Positions 17,954-26,328 of a DNA stretch of 64,000 nucleotides are shown here, piece by piece. The notes under the pieces were generated by a model. That model was not told the origin of the DNA, did no database searches, and saw nothing but the letters and a program-made list of their open reading frames with translations. The stretch spans positions 33,876-97,875 of the forward strand of contig NZ_SLVP01000003.1 in assembly GCF_004345425.1 (NCBI RefSeq). The letters are read 5' to 3'. The stretch comes from Paenibacillus sp. BK033 (lineage in GTDB: Bacteria > Bacillota > Bacilli > Paenibacillales > Paenibacillaceae). Both the position numbers and the translations under genes were made by a program. Within the stretch, counting starts at the first letter, position 1. Each line of letters opens with the position of its first letter.

Positions 17954-17982
17954 AATATAAAAGAAAACGACCTCATAGTCAA
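17954..17982 (-). promoter_or_regulatory. Promoter of the iron-binding lipoprotein gene
   Basis: Minus strand TTGACT (17977-17982), a 17-base spacer and TATATT (17954-17959). It is flanked by the two Fur-like boxes. Confidence 0.75.
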
Positions 17983-17990
17983 TATAATTT

Positions 17991-18005
17991 TGATAACGAT
18001 TCTCA
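17991..18005. promoter_or_regulatory. Fur box 1 (shared by the divergent iron-uptake genes)
   Basis: TGATAACGATTCTCA agrees with the 7-1-7 Fur consensus at 12 of 14 positions. It lies between the -35 boxes of the divergent promoters, so Fur bound here could repress both under iron-replete conditions. Confidence 0.75.
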
Positions 18006-18011
18006 TATTCA

Positions 18012-18040
18012 TTGACAGGCTATAACTCGTCCATTAAAAT
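18012..18040 (+). promoter_or_regulatory. Promoter of the iron ABC permease operon
   Basis: TTGACA (18012-18017), a 17-base spacer and TAAAAT (18035-18040), six bases downstream of Fur box 1. Confidence 0.8.
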
Positions 18041-18105
18041 TCACTAGGTACATATTCATATTTATAATAAGTTGTCATCCGAGAAAAAGGAGTCCGCGCA
18101 CAGCT

Positions 18106-19092
18106 ATGAGACTAACAGGATTCATTATATCCCTTCTGCTCCTTGGAGCAGCGATTATATGCAGCATTGCATTCGGCGTAACGGATATCCCGCTTGCGAC
18201 TGTCTTTGATGCCGTTTTTCATTATCAGCCTTCCAATCAAGAGCATCTGATCATTCAGACGGCAAGAGTTCCGCGGGCTCTAATCGCAGCCGCTGCCGGT
18301 GCCAGCCTGGCTGTTGCAGGCGCCTTAATGCAGGTCATTACCCGCAACCCGATCGCTTCCCCAAGCGTATTTGGCGTCAATTCCGGCGCTTCCTTTATGG
18401 TGGTCGTAGCATCCAGCTGGCTGGGCGTTAACGGCATGCAGCCCCTTACTCTCCTTGCCCTGCTTGGCGCGGCAATCAGCGGCGCTATCGTGTTTGTGCT
18501 TGGCAGCATCGGACGGGACGGTATGACACCTGTCAAAATCACGCTAGCCGGCGCTTCGATCGCCGCTTTCTTCGCGTCGCTCACCCAAGGCTTTATGCTC
18601 TCCAGCGGAAAAATGTTCGACCAGGTGCTTGTCTGGCTCGTCGGCTCGGTTGCCGGCCGCGACATGCACATGCTCCTCAGCGTGCTTCCTTACATGGCGG
18701 TCGGCCTTGTCATTGGCATGGCGCTTTCGCGTCACTTAAACGTCCTCGGGATGGGCGACGACATTGCCCAGACATTGGGCCAACGAACGGCAGTTGTCAA
18801 ATGGCTGGCTTCCGCTGCGGTTGTTCTGCTGGCCGGCGCGTCTGTTGCCGTTGCCGGCCCGATCGCCTTTGTGGGCATCATCATTCCGCATGTCGTCCGG
18901 TACTTCGTTGGCGCGGATTATCGCTGGGTTATCCCTTATTGCGCCGTTCTTGGCGGCGTATTGCTGGTGGCAGCCGACATCGGCTCCCGCTACATCGCCA
19001 TGCCCCGAGAGGTGCCGGTTGGCGTTATGACCGCCGTAATCGGAGTGCCTTTCTTTGTCTATATCGCCAGGAAAGGAAGACAGACATCATGA
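18106..19092 (+). CDS. FecCD family iron-siderophore ABC permease, first subunit
   Basis: A 328-residue inner-membrane permease with nine to ten hydrophobic segments. Family landmarks are RVPRALIAAAAGASLAVAGALMQVITRNPIASP (about 50-85), LAGASIAAFFASLTQGF and the C-terminal GPIAFVGIIIPHVVRYFVGADYRWVIP (about 248-275), which includes the cytoplasmic coupling-helix region. With the next gene it forms the BtuC/FecCD-type heterodimer. The stop codon overlaps the next start (ATGA). Expression should follow the Fur-controlled promoter at 18012-18040. Confidence 0.95.
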   Translation: MRLTGFIISLLLLGAAIICSIAFGVTDIPLATVFDAVFHYQPSNQEHLIIQTARVPRALIAAAAGASLAVAGALMQVITRNPIASPSVFGVNSGASFMVVVASSWLGVNGMQPLTLLALLGAAISGAIVFVLGSIGRDGMTPVKITLAGASIAAFFASLTQGFMLSSGKMFDQVLVWLVGSVAGRDMHMLLSVLPYMAVGLVIGMALSRHLNVLGMGDDIAQTLGQRTAVVKWLASAAVVLLAGASVAVAGPIAFVGIIIPHVVRYFVGADYRWVIPYCAVLGGVLLVAADIGSRYIAMPREVPVGVMTAVIGVPFFVYIARKGRQTS

Positions 19093-20132
19093 GCAAATAC
19101 AAGACGGTCCGGCTGAGCAGCCCCAAGCTATCCTATCTTCTCGAACGCAGAGCCTTATGGACGACGCTTATTCTGTTCCTGCTATGCGCTGCCGGCGCTA
19201 TTGTCAGTACCGGAATCGGCAGCCAGTTCATCTCGCCGCTTGACGTGGTGAAATCGATCATCGGCAAAGGCAGCGCCATGCATGATGTTATCGTATTAAA
19301 GCTCCGGCTGCCGCGCATCGTAATCGCGATGCTGGTTGGAGCCGCCTTGGCTTCTGCAGGCGCCGTGCTGCAGGGACTGATCCGCAATCCTCTGGCCTCG
19401 CCCGATGTCACCGGAATTACGGAAGGCGCATCGCTCGGCACGGTTCTGTTTCTCTTTTTCCTTGGCGACCGTGTCTCCGTCCATTGGATGCCTATAGCCG
19501 CAATACTCGGCGCTTACGCGGTTACGTTTATTCTGTATATCCTGTCCTGGAAAAACGGCGCTTCGCCGCTCCGGATGGTTCTCATCGGAACCGGGTTATC
19601 GGCTGCGTTCAAGTCCGTCTCTTACATGTTTATCATTTCGAGTCCCTATTTCCTGGCGAACCGCGCAATGACCTTTATGACAGGCAGCATCTACGGCTCG
19701 TCCTGGGTGAAGGATGTTTATACGCTGCTTCCGTGGCTCATTGTCCTGCTCCCCGCGACGTGGCTGATGGCCCGCCATATGAATGTTCAGGCGCTTGGCG
19801 ACGAGGTTGCCGGCAGTGCCGGCGCTCACGTGCAGAAGCACCGGTTCATCCTGCTGCTCCTAAGCGTATCGCTGGCCGGTGCCGCGGTTGCGATTGGCGG
19901 CGCAATTGCCTTTATTGGTTTGATAGCCCCGCATATGGCGCGGAAGCTTGTTGGCTCGTCCTTTGGCGGCTTGCTGCCGGTCAGCGCATTGATTGGCGCC
20001 TTGCTATTGCTTGTATCCGATTTGGCGGCCCGGACCGTATTCGCTCCGCTTGATATACCGGCCGGCGTCTTCACCGCAGCTATCGGCGCACCGTTCTTCT
20101 TATTTATGCTGTATCGCCACCGCAACCAATAA
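19089..20132 (+). CDS. FecCD family iron-siderophore ABC permease, second subunit
   Basis: A 347-residue permease, paralogous to the previous gene. It shows LRLPRIVIAMLVGAALASAGAVLQGLIRNPLASPDVTGITEGASLG and AIAFIGLIAPHMARKLVGSSFGGLLPVSALIGA, the same signature blocks at the same spacing. The frame is open upstream to 18801, but that region is coding sequence of the first permease; ATG at 19089, overlapping the previous TGA, is the true start. The ATPase gene follows 21 bases after the stop. Confidence 0.95.
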   Translation: MSKYKTVRLSSPKLSYLLERRALWTTLILFLLCAAGAIVSTGIGSQFISPLDVVKSIIGKGSAMHDVIVLKLRLPRIVIAMLVGAALASAGAVLQGLIRNPLASPDVTGITEGASLGTVLFLFFLGDRVSVHWMPIAAILGAYAVTFILYILSWKNGASPLRMVLIGTGLSAAFKSVSYMFIISSPYFLANRAMTFMTGSIYGSSWVKDVYTLLPWLIVLLPATWLMARHMNVQALGDEVAGSAGAHVQKHRFILLLLSVSLAGAAVAIGGAIAFIGLIAPHMARKLVGSSFGGLLPVSALIGALLLLVSDLAARTVFAPLDIPAGVFTAAIGAPFFLFMLYRHRNQ

Positions 20133-20153
20133 CTGAGCTGGAGGAAGTCAACC

Positions 20154-20945
20154 ATGAGCATGCTTGAAGCGAAAGGAATCTCCCTTTCTTACGGCGGAGC
20201 ATCGATCTTCGAACAATTAAATCTATCCATCCCCGACGGTAAAATAACCGTTCTAATCGGAAGCAACGGCTGCGGCAAATCAACGCTTCTGCGGGCTTTG
20301 TCCAAGCTGCTTAAGCCAACGAAGGGCGAGGTGATGCTTAACGGCAAGGATCTGTCGTCCATGCCGGCCAAGACTGCCGCGAAGCAGCTTTCCCTGCTTC
20401 CGCAAGGGCCCGTCGCTCCCGAAGGATTAACCGTGCTGCAGCTGGTGAAGCAGGGGCGTTATCCTTACCAGACCTGGCTGCAGCAATGGTCGAAGCAGGA
20501 TGAGGAAGCCGTTCAATCCGCCATGCGCGCTACCGGTATCGAAGAGCTTGCAGAGCGTTCCGTCTCCTCCCTCTCGGGCGGGCAGCGGCAGCGGGCTTGG
20601 ATCGCCATGACATTGGCGCAGCAGACGGGGATTATCCTTCTGGATGAGCCGACCACCTACCTGGACCTGACGCATCAGATTGAGGTGCTTGACCTGCTCC
20701 AGGAAATGAACGAGCGGGATGGCCGGACCATCGTGATGGTTCTGCATGACATTAACTTGGCCTGCCGGTATGCCGATCATATCGCGGCCGTGAAGAACGG
20801 TGCCATCTACGCGCAAGGATCACCTTCCGAAATCGTTGACGCTTCGATGATCGAGGACGTGTTCCATCTGAAATGCGATGTCATTTCCGATCCGCTGTAT
20901 GATACGCCGATGATTGTGCCCCACGGGCGGAAGAAAGCGAAGTAA
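20154..20945 (+). CDS. Iron-siderophore ABC transporter ATP-binding protein
   Basis: A 263-residue ABC ATPase of the FecE/FepC type. Walker A is GSNGCGKST (about 38-46), the Q-loop LLPQG is near residue 83, the signature is SLSGGQRQRAWIAMTLAQ (about 139-156), Walker B is IILLDEPTTYLDL and the switch His is in VLHDINLACRYAD. It powers the two FecCD permeases upstream. AGGAGG-like GGAGGAAG lies eight to nine bases before ATG. The operon ends at a terminator at 21013. Confidence 0.96.
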   Translation: MSMLEAKGISLSYGGASIFEQLNLSIPDGKITVLIGSNGCGKSTLLRALSKLLKPTKGEVMLNGKDLSSMPAKTAAKQLSLLPQGPVAPEGLTVLQLVKQGRYPYQTWLQQWSKQDEEAVQSAMRATGIEELAERSVSSLSGGQRQRAWIAMTLAQQTGIILLDEPTTYLDLTHQIEVLDLLQEMNERDGRTIVMVLHDINLACRYADHIAAVKNGAIYAQGSPSEIVDASMIEDVFHLKCDVISDPLYDTPMIVPHGRKKAK

Positions 20946-21012
20946 AACCGGGAAGTGAATGGTTCCGAACTTTACACCGGCGCCATTCATTTTTAAAACT
21001 ATAGAGAGAAGA

Positions 21013-21037
21013 AAAGGACCTCTGGGGGGTCCTTTTT
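21013..21037 (+). terminator. Terminator of the iron ABC transporter operon
   Basis: AAAGGACC pairs with GGTCCTTT around a G-rich 7-base loop and ends in a T run. Confidence 0.8.
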
Positions 21038-21161
21038 GCTTTCAAAAAAATAAGGGTTGATGTAGGTATGAATTTGATTAATAATGAAGATTAGACGATT
21101 TTTACAAATACAAAATATGTATATTTATGCATACAATCTATTCTGAAAAGGATTATTACCA

Positions 21162-22448
21162 ATGAATTCTCGAAGGCAACTCCTTTTTTTAGTTACCTCC
21201 TTTACTATATTGAGCCTTTTAACTTGCTCCAAACTCGTTCTGACTTACTACTCCACGGGGAACGCAACGCAAACGACCCTAGCGAAGCAGTATATGACCA
21301 TTGCGCAGGATATGGCGGACGGACTGGATAAATCCGCGTATGAACGTTTTCTTCAAACCAAGCAGCCCGATTCCGCAATTATTCAATATCTTGAAGAATA
21401 CCGTTCGCGGATCCATGCTTTGTACGTTTATACCCTGCTGTTGGACGATACGGATGTGGCCAAGGTGATGTTGTCGGCGGTTCCAACCGAGTCTGCGCTG
21501 CTGCCGATCGGCTCTCCTTGCACCGTGCCGCCCAAACAGGTCAATCAGGCGAAAGACGGATTGGAATACTATACCGGCATCATTAAGGATGAGACGCATG
21601 GCGTCTATCTGTCCATTGGCGTGCCTATTGTCAGCGAGTCCGGCAAGCTGCTGGGCGTGATGGCCATCGATATTGATGCCAGCCAGCTGGAATCCATCAG
21701 CCAAGAGGTCATTAACAGCAACAAGGTTGTCTTCACCATTGACATTCTTTTTGCCATAATTCTGCTGCTCGCCTTCTTTGTTCTGAGAAAATGGCATAAG
21801 ACGCGGCTCAAGCAGGATCTTTACGAATCCGAGCAAATATATATTTCCGAAATGGGAAAAGTCATCAACTCCATCAAATCCAGCCGTCATGACCGGATGA
21901 ACCATCTGCAGGTGCTTCACGGCTTGCTGACCCTGAAGAAGTACGACAGGGCAACGGAATATTTGAAGGAGCTGGCAGCCGACTCCAAAGCCCTTGATCT
22001 CTCGATGAAAATCAATAACCCCGTTATTTTGATCTTGTTCCAGAGCAAATGGGAGCTGGCGCAATCCAAAGGCATTGAGATGCAGTTTGAAACCGATACC
22101 GATGAATTCAGCAAAATTGAATCGATGGATCTGGTTAAAATATTTTCGAACCTGCTAGACAATGCCATTGAAGCTGCCGAGGTTTACGAAGGCAAGCTGC
22201 CGCGGCGAATACTCGTTGCCTCCCGCTCCAAAAGCGCCAAAACGGTCTATACGGTAGAAAATCCGGCGATATTGACGGCCAAGGATCAGAAGCACTTGTT
22301 CCACACCGACGGATACACAACCAAGACCAATCCAAACGCGATGCGGGGCAACGGGCTGTCGATTATTACGAAGACGGTTCATAAATACAACGGCGATATC
22401 CGCTTCCGTTACGAGAACGAAACGGTAAAAATTCAAATTACGCTATAA
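21162..22448 (+). CDS. Orphan sensor histidine kinase (Spo0B-alpha/GHKL type)
   Basis: A 428-residue membrane sensor. Two membrane segments (about 5-28 and 190-212) enclose a Cache-like external domain with the motif GVYLSIGVPIVSESGKLLGVMAIDIDASQLE. The phosphoacceptor is H243 in SSRHDRMNHLQVLHGLL, the pattern of CitA/DcuS and Spo0B-alpha kinases. The ATPase domain has an N-box NLLDNAIEAAE and a G2 loop MRGNGLSIITKTVHKYNGD. No response-regulator gene is adjacent: the iron ABC operon lies upstream and convergent rarA downstream. Ligand and partner are unknown. The Cache domain suggests a small molecule is sensed outside the cell. Confidence 0.88.
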   Translation: MNSRRQLLFLVTSFTILSLLTCSKLVLTYYSTGNATQTTLAKQYMTIAQDMADGLDKSAYERFLQTKQPDSAIIQYLEEYRSRIHALYVYTLLLDDTDVAKVMLSAVPTESALLPIGSPCTVPPKQVNQAKDGLEYYTGIIKDETHGVYLSIGVPIVSESGKLLGVMAIDIDASQLESISQEVINSNKVVFTIDILFAIILLLAFFVLRKWHKTRLKQDLYESEQIYISEMGKVINSIKSSRHDRMNHLQVLHGLLTLKKYDRATEYLKELAADSKALDLSMKINNPVILILFQSKWELAQSKGIEMQFETDTDEFSKIESMDLVKIFSNLLDNAIEAAEVYEGKLPRRILVASRSKSAKTVYTVENPAILTAKDQKHLFHTDGYTTKTNPNAMRGNGLSIITKTVHKYNGDIRFRYENETVKIQITL

Positions 22449-22485
22449 GCAAAGAAGAGGACCTTCCGTTGAAGGTCCTCTTTGC
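22449..22485. terminator. Bidirectional terminator between the sensor kinase and rarA
   Basis: AAGAGGACCTTC pairs with GAAGGTCCTCTT around CGTT, with GCAAAG and TTTGC outside the stem. It serves both convergent genes. Confidence 0.85.
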
Positions 22486-22487
22486 TC

Positions 22488-23798
22488 TTATTTTTTCCGC
22501 TGACGAAGCTCCTGGTTCTGGCGGATTTTCCCTTCCATCCCCTGCTCGGTCGCTTTGTAGATCGTTACGCCTTTTAAGTTATCCGGCAAATATTGCTGAT
22601 TCACGTAATGGCCGGGGTAATCATGCGGATACTTGTAGCCCTCGTGGCCAAGCTGCTGGGCACCCTTGTAATGGGTATCCCGCAGATGAAGCGGCACCTC
22701 GGCTTGTCCCGCACCCTCGATTACGGACATCGCTTTGCCGATCGCAACCGCTGCCGCGTTCGACTTCGGACTCTCGACGGCAAACAGGATGGCTTGGGCT
22801 ATATTGTACTTCGCCTCCGGCCAGCCGATCTTATGGTACGCATCCATCGCGGTTACCGCCTGCACCATCGCCTGCGGATTGGCAAGACCGATATCCTCGC
22901 TGCAGGCCACGATAAGCCGGCGAAGAAAGGTCATCGGATCCATGCCAAGCTTCTCGACCGCGTACAGAAACCAGAACAAGGCCGCATCGCTCGAGCCCCG
23001 GATACTCTTATGGAACGCCGAGAGCACATCGTATTGCGTAGACGTATCCGCCCGGACGGTTGGCTTCCGGATCGATTCCTGCGCCACGTCCATCGTGATC
23101 CGGACCGAGCCGTCCGGCTCCGAAGGCGTTGTGACCGCTGCAAGCTCCAGCGCATTCAGCGCGCGACGGATATCGCCGCCCGCCATAGCCGCGATATGCC
23201 TCAGCGCTTCTTCCTCGGCATGCAGCGTCATAAAGCCAAGCCCGCGGTCCTTGTCCGTCAAAGCCCGCTTCATGGCCTCCAGCGCGTGCTTCTCATTAAG
23301 CGGCTCCAGCTGGAATAGCGTTGAGCGGGACAGGAGAGCCCCGTTTACATGATGGAACGGATTCTCCGTCGTTGCCCCGATAAATATAATGATCCCCTGC
23401 TCAACGGCCGGCAGCAGCGCGTCCTGCCTGGACGTGTTAAACCGGTGAACCTCGTCGAGGAACAGAATCGTTTTCTTTCCGTACATCAGCTTGTTTGTCT
23501 TCGCCGTGTCAATGACTTCCCTGACGTCCTTCACCGACGCGTCTACCGCGTTCAGCTTGACGAACTCCCCTGCCGTACGTTTCGAGATAATATTCGCGAG
23601 CGTGGTTTTGCCGCAGCCCGGAGGGCCGTACAGCAGAATCGACGATACCTGGTCGCCCTCAATCGCCCTGCGCAGCAGCTTGCCAGCTCCAATGATATGC
23701 TCTTGCCCGATATAGTCATCCAGCGTCTCCGGCCGCATCCGGTCGGCAAGCAGTCTTGCCCGCGGCGTCTCCGCCTCCTGATAGGAGAATAAGTCCAT
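22488..23798 (-). CDS. rarA: Replication-associated recombination protein RarA (MgsA)
   Basis: AAA+ ATPase of 436 residues that acts at stalled replication forks. It has PLADRMRPxTLDDYIGQEH-like opening residues, Walker A YGPPGCGKTTL, Walker B TILFLDEVHRFN, sensor-1 GATTENP and an arginine finger SRSTLF. The C-terminal MgsA domain includes SEDIGLANPQAM and the ending YKYPHDYPGHYVNQQYLPDNLKG. The frame is open to 23897, but ATG at 23798 gives the family N-terminus MDLFSYQEAE. Only a weak GGTTGTG ribosome site precedes it. Confidence 0.96.
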   Translation of the reverse strand: MDLFSYQEAETPRARLLADRMRPETLDDYIGQEHIIGAGKLLRRAIEGDQVSSILLYGPPGCGKTTLANIISKRTAGEFVKLNAVDASVKDVREVIDTAKTNKLMYGKKTILFLDEVHRFNTSRQDALLPAVEQGIIIFIGATTENPFHHVNGALLSRSTLFQLEPLNEKHALEAMKRALTDKDRGLGFMTLHAEEEALRHIAAMAGGDIRRALNALELAAVTTPSEPDGSVRITMDVAQESIRKPTVRADTSTQYDVLSAFHKSIRGSSDAALFWFLYAVEKLGMDPMTFLRRLIVACSEDIGLANPQAMVQAVTAMDAYHKIGWPEAKYNIAQAILFAVESPKSNAAAVAIGKAMSVIEGAGQAEVPLHLRDTHYKGAQQLGHEGYKYPHDYPGHYVNQQYLPDNLKGVTIYKATEQGMEGKIRQNQELRQRKK

Positions 23799-24080
23799 TA
23801 TGAAGTCACAACCTTTGTACCTGCTTAAATACGATACTATGATGATAGCATACTCGCACATACGTTCGCTACCTTCCGGAAATGGGACTGTTGCCATATT
23901 TTTTTGTTAAAACCTAGTTAATTTGTAGGTATTACTATAATGTTTTACTACTAAATTTCCGATATCAGTTACAGGAATATATTTCCTTTGTCATACGCGC
24001 AAGGCGAATGGCAAGCATGAGAGGGAACTTAAAGAGATAAAAAACATTAGACAGAGAGAGAGGATAAGGAGAGTTGTGTT

Positions 24081-24650
24081 TTGTTCAAATCTGTGAAGAG
24101 CGAATGGGAATTAGCGGTGTTCAACAGTATTTGGGTCTCTGTGTGGGAGGAAAAAGGCTATGAGCTCGAGCACGCCGCTCAAGTCGTCGAACGGTACCTG
24201 GCCGTGGCCGAGGACGGACAATGCGTAGGAACGTCCGAAATCAAGCCTTACCTGCCCGGCCATAACGAGATCGATACGGTCGCTCCTTTCCAACAGCATT
24301 TCAAAATCACCGAGGATCCCACCCGCGTAGCGGAAATCGATAAAATCGCAGTCTTGCAACATTATAGAGGACAACAGCCGATCTCGGATTTATTATCTTC
24401 CGCCGTATATTGCGCGGAGAAGTATAATTTCCGCTACTTTATATCGCTGCTGGAGCCCGTATTCTACCGCGCTCTACGAATTACCTTCCGTGTTCCAATG
24501 GAAAAGGTTGGCGGCAAAACGTACTACAAGGGGGATGACGTCATTCCCGTTATTTTCGACATGGAGTCCATTTACCGCAACAAAGAGGCCTACGAATGGC
24601 TGGTCTACCCGGCCGCCCCGCCTGCCCGATCCGCCAGCAGAGCCATGTAA
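24081..24650 (+). CDS. GNAT-fold acyltransferase, FeeM/autoinducer-synthase-like
   Basis: A 189-residue soluble protein starting at TTG, behind AAGGAGAG. The layout resembles N-acyl amino acid synthases (FeeM) and LuxI-type synthases. There is an N-terminal helix pair, a [22 protein letters not shown] strand region, then [21 protein letters not shown] at 85-105, equivalent to the ExSRLAVxxxYRG block of those GNAT proteins. A C-terminal part follows ([22 protein letters not shown]). Such enzymes join an acyl group to an amine; substrate and product here are unknown. Alternatives are an ordinary GNAT acetyltransferase or a non-catalytic relative. A chemoreceptor starts 38 bases after its stop and no terminator intervenes, so the two are probably co-transcribed. 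Confidence 0.6.
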   Translation: MFKSVKSEWELAVFNSIWVSVWEEKGYELEHAAQVVERYLAVAEDGQCVGTSEIKPYLPGHNEIDTVAPFQQHFKITEDPTRVAEIDKIAVLQHYRGQQPISDLLSSAVYCAEKYNFRYFISLLEPVFYRALRITFRVPMEKVGGKTYYKGDDVIPVIFDMESIYRNKEAYEWLVYPAAPPARSASRAM

Positions 24651-24688
24651 GCATTATAAACCACTGTGTAAAGGTAGAGATCACGACT

Positions 24689-26176
24689 ATGACCAAAGAT
24701 CAGCTTATACTCGACAAACGGAACCGTTTGTTTGTAAAAATTTTATGGGGACTGCTTGCTCTAGGCCTTCTCGCCGATCTAGGCGCGGGCCTCGGGACGG
24801 AAATGATCGTTTTGCTGGCTGTCGTAGGGCTTATCAGCTGCGGCCTCGCAACCTTCATGACTTACAAGCGGATTATGATCCAATACATTATGTATGTCGT
24901 CCCGGTCATTCTAACCGCCTTGACGGTGCTGCTGATCGTATCCGATCCGCATCCGATTATAAGCACCTACTTCCTCGTTTACGTCAATATTGCCGTCATG
25001 ACGCTTTACGCGGATTACAAGCCTATCATCTTCACCGGCGTTCTCGGCATGGGCGTCAGCACGTACATCTTCCTGGATCCCGATTTGCAGCAGCAGTTGT
25101 TCCCGAGTGATTCCTTGCTCTACCTGTTCTTATATCTGATCTTTGCGACCGTCGCGCTCTCCTTCTCCGCGAAATTCAGTCAACGGCTGCAGTCCGATGT
25201 CACAAACGAGCGGCGCGAGGCGCTCGAAGCGAAGGAGCTTACCGAAAAGGTCGTCGAGAAGCTCAAATCCATGATTCTCATTCTTGGCGAATTCAGCAGC
25301 GTTCAGAAAGACACGGTCGAATCGACCGGCCAGATCTCGCGAGAGGTCACCACTACCTTTGCGGAAATGTCCGCTTCCATCGAGAAGCAGACCAGCATGG
25401 TGCTTAACGTAAGCGATTCCGCCCACGCGATTGAATCGGCCGTCTCCCATCTTCGCGAAGGCTCCTCGCAGCTGCAGCAGTACTCCGCGGATACGGCCTT
25501 GCTGACCGTGGAAGGAAATGAGCTGATCCAGACCTTAACAACGGACGTGAACAGCGTCAAGGCGATTATCGCCCAGACCGTATCCTTGATGGAGCAATTG
25601 ATTGAGCAGAACGAGCAGGTCAGCTCGATCGTTGACTCGATCCGGGAAATTTCGGAGCAGACGAATCTTCTTTCCCTGAACGCAGCGATTGAAGCTGCCC
25701 GTGCCGGCGAGCATGGCCGAGGTTTCGCCGTTGTTGCCGGCGAGGTTCGCAAGCTTGCTGATAACGCGAATATTGCAGCGGGAGAAATTTCGAGCATTCT
25801 GAGCACGATCCATACGTCGGTCACAGCCGTCAGCGAACAGGTGCATCTCGGACAACAGGCTGTGGATACCAGCTACGAAGCTTCGCAGCAGGTGGAAACC
25901 ATTATCAAGCGGATTAACAGCAATACCGAGCAGGTTAAGCGGCAATCCGATACCGTTGGCGAATCCTCCAAGCAGCTGTATGACCGGTACTCCTCTATCT
26001 CGGGCGAGATGACGGGTATGGCCGCCATAACCGAGCAGAACATGGCATCCGTTGAAGAGGTTTGCGCAAGCATGGAAACCCAGGATGTGAAGATCGGCCA
26101 TCTCGTGGAAGGTTACGCGCAGCTGGATGTCTTGATCTCCGAACTTAAGCAATTGGTTGAGCCGACAACCAAATAA
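24689..26176 (+). CDS. Methyl-accepting chemotaxis protein with polytopic N-terminus, no HAMP
   Basis: A 495-residue chemoreceptor. Residues about 15-175 contain six hydrophobic segments ([58 protein letters not shown] and later ones) with hardly any extracellular loop. The signal is therefore likely read in or at the membrane, or from lipophilic ligands. No HAMP domain is visible; a coiled coil leads into the signalling domain with tip [36 protein letters not shown] at 24689 is chosen; upstream frame to 24596 overlaps the acyltransferase gene. It ends before a terminator at 26187. Pairing with an acyltransferase gene suggests a shared signal. Confidence 0.88.
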   Translation: MTKDQLILDKRNRLFVKILWGLLALGLLADLGAGLGTEMIVLLAVVGLISCGLATFMTYKRIMIQYIMYVVPVILTALTVLLIVSDPHPIISTYFLVYVNIAVMTLYADYKPIIFTGVLGMGVSTYIFLDPDLQQQLFPSDSLLYLFLYLIFATVALSFSAKFSQRLQSDVTNERREALEAKELTEKVVEKLKSMILILGEFSSVQKDTVESTGQISREVTTTFAEMSASIEKQTSMVLNVSDSAHAIESAVSHLREGSSQLQQYSADTALLTVEGNELIQTLTTDVNSVKAIIAQTVSLMEQLIEQNEQVSSIVDSIREISEQTNLLSLNAAIEAARAGEHGRGFAVVAGEVRKLADNANIAAGEISSILSTIHTSVTAVSEQVHLGQQAVDTSYEASQQVETIIKRINSNTEQVKRQSDTVGESSKQLYDRYSSISGEMTGMAAITEQNMASVEEVCASMETQDVKIGHLVEGYAQLDVLISELKQLVEPTTK

Positions 26177-26186
26177 CGTTGACGGC

Positions 26187-26218
26187 AACCCGCGAGCGGA
26201 CTAGCGCTTGCGGGTTTT
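26187..26218 (+). terminator. Terminator after the acyltransferase-chemoreceptor pair
   Basis: AACCCGCGAGCG pairs with CGCTTGCGGGTT, with one bulge, around GACTAG, and is followed by TTT. Confidence 0.8.
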
Positions 26219-26260
26219 TCATTTTAGCAGCTCCGTCCATTCATTACTTCCCATAGTAAA

Positions 26261-26290
26261 TCGACAAAAAAATACAAAGCTTGATATAAT
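26261..26290 (+). promoter_or_regulatory. Promoter of the PAS-GGDEF-EAL-PilZ gene
   Basis: TCGACA (26261-26266), an 18-base spacer and TATAAT (26285-26290), 39 bases before the ATG. Confidence 0.65.
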
Positions 26291-26328
26291 GATTCAACAA
26301 CATAGCTGCGGGTGGGCGGAATATTGAT

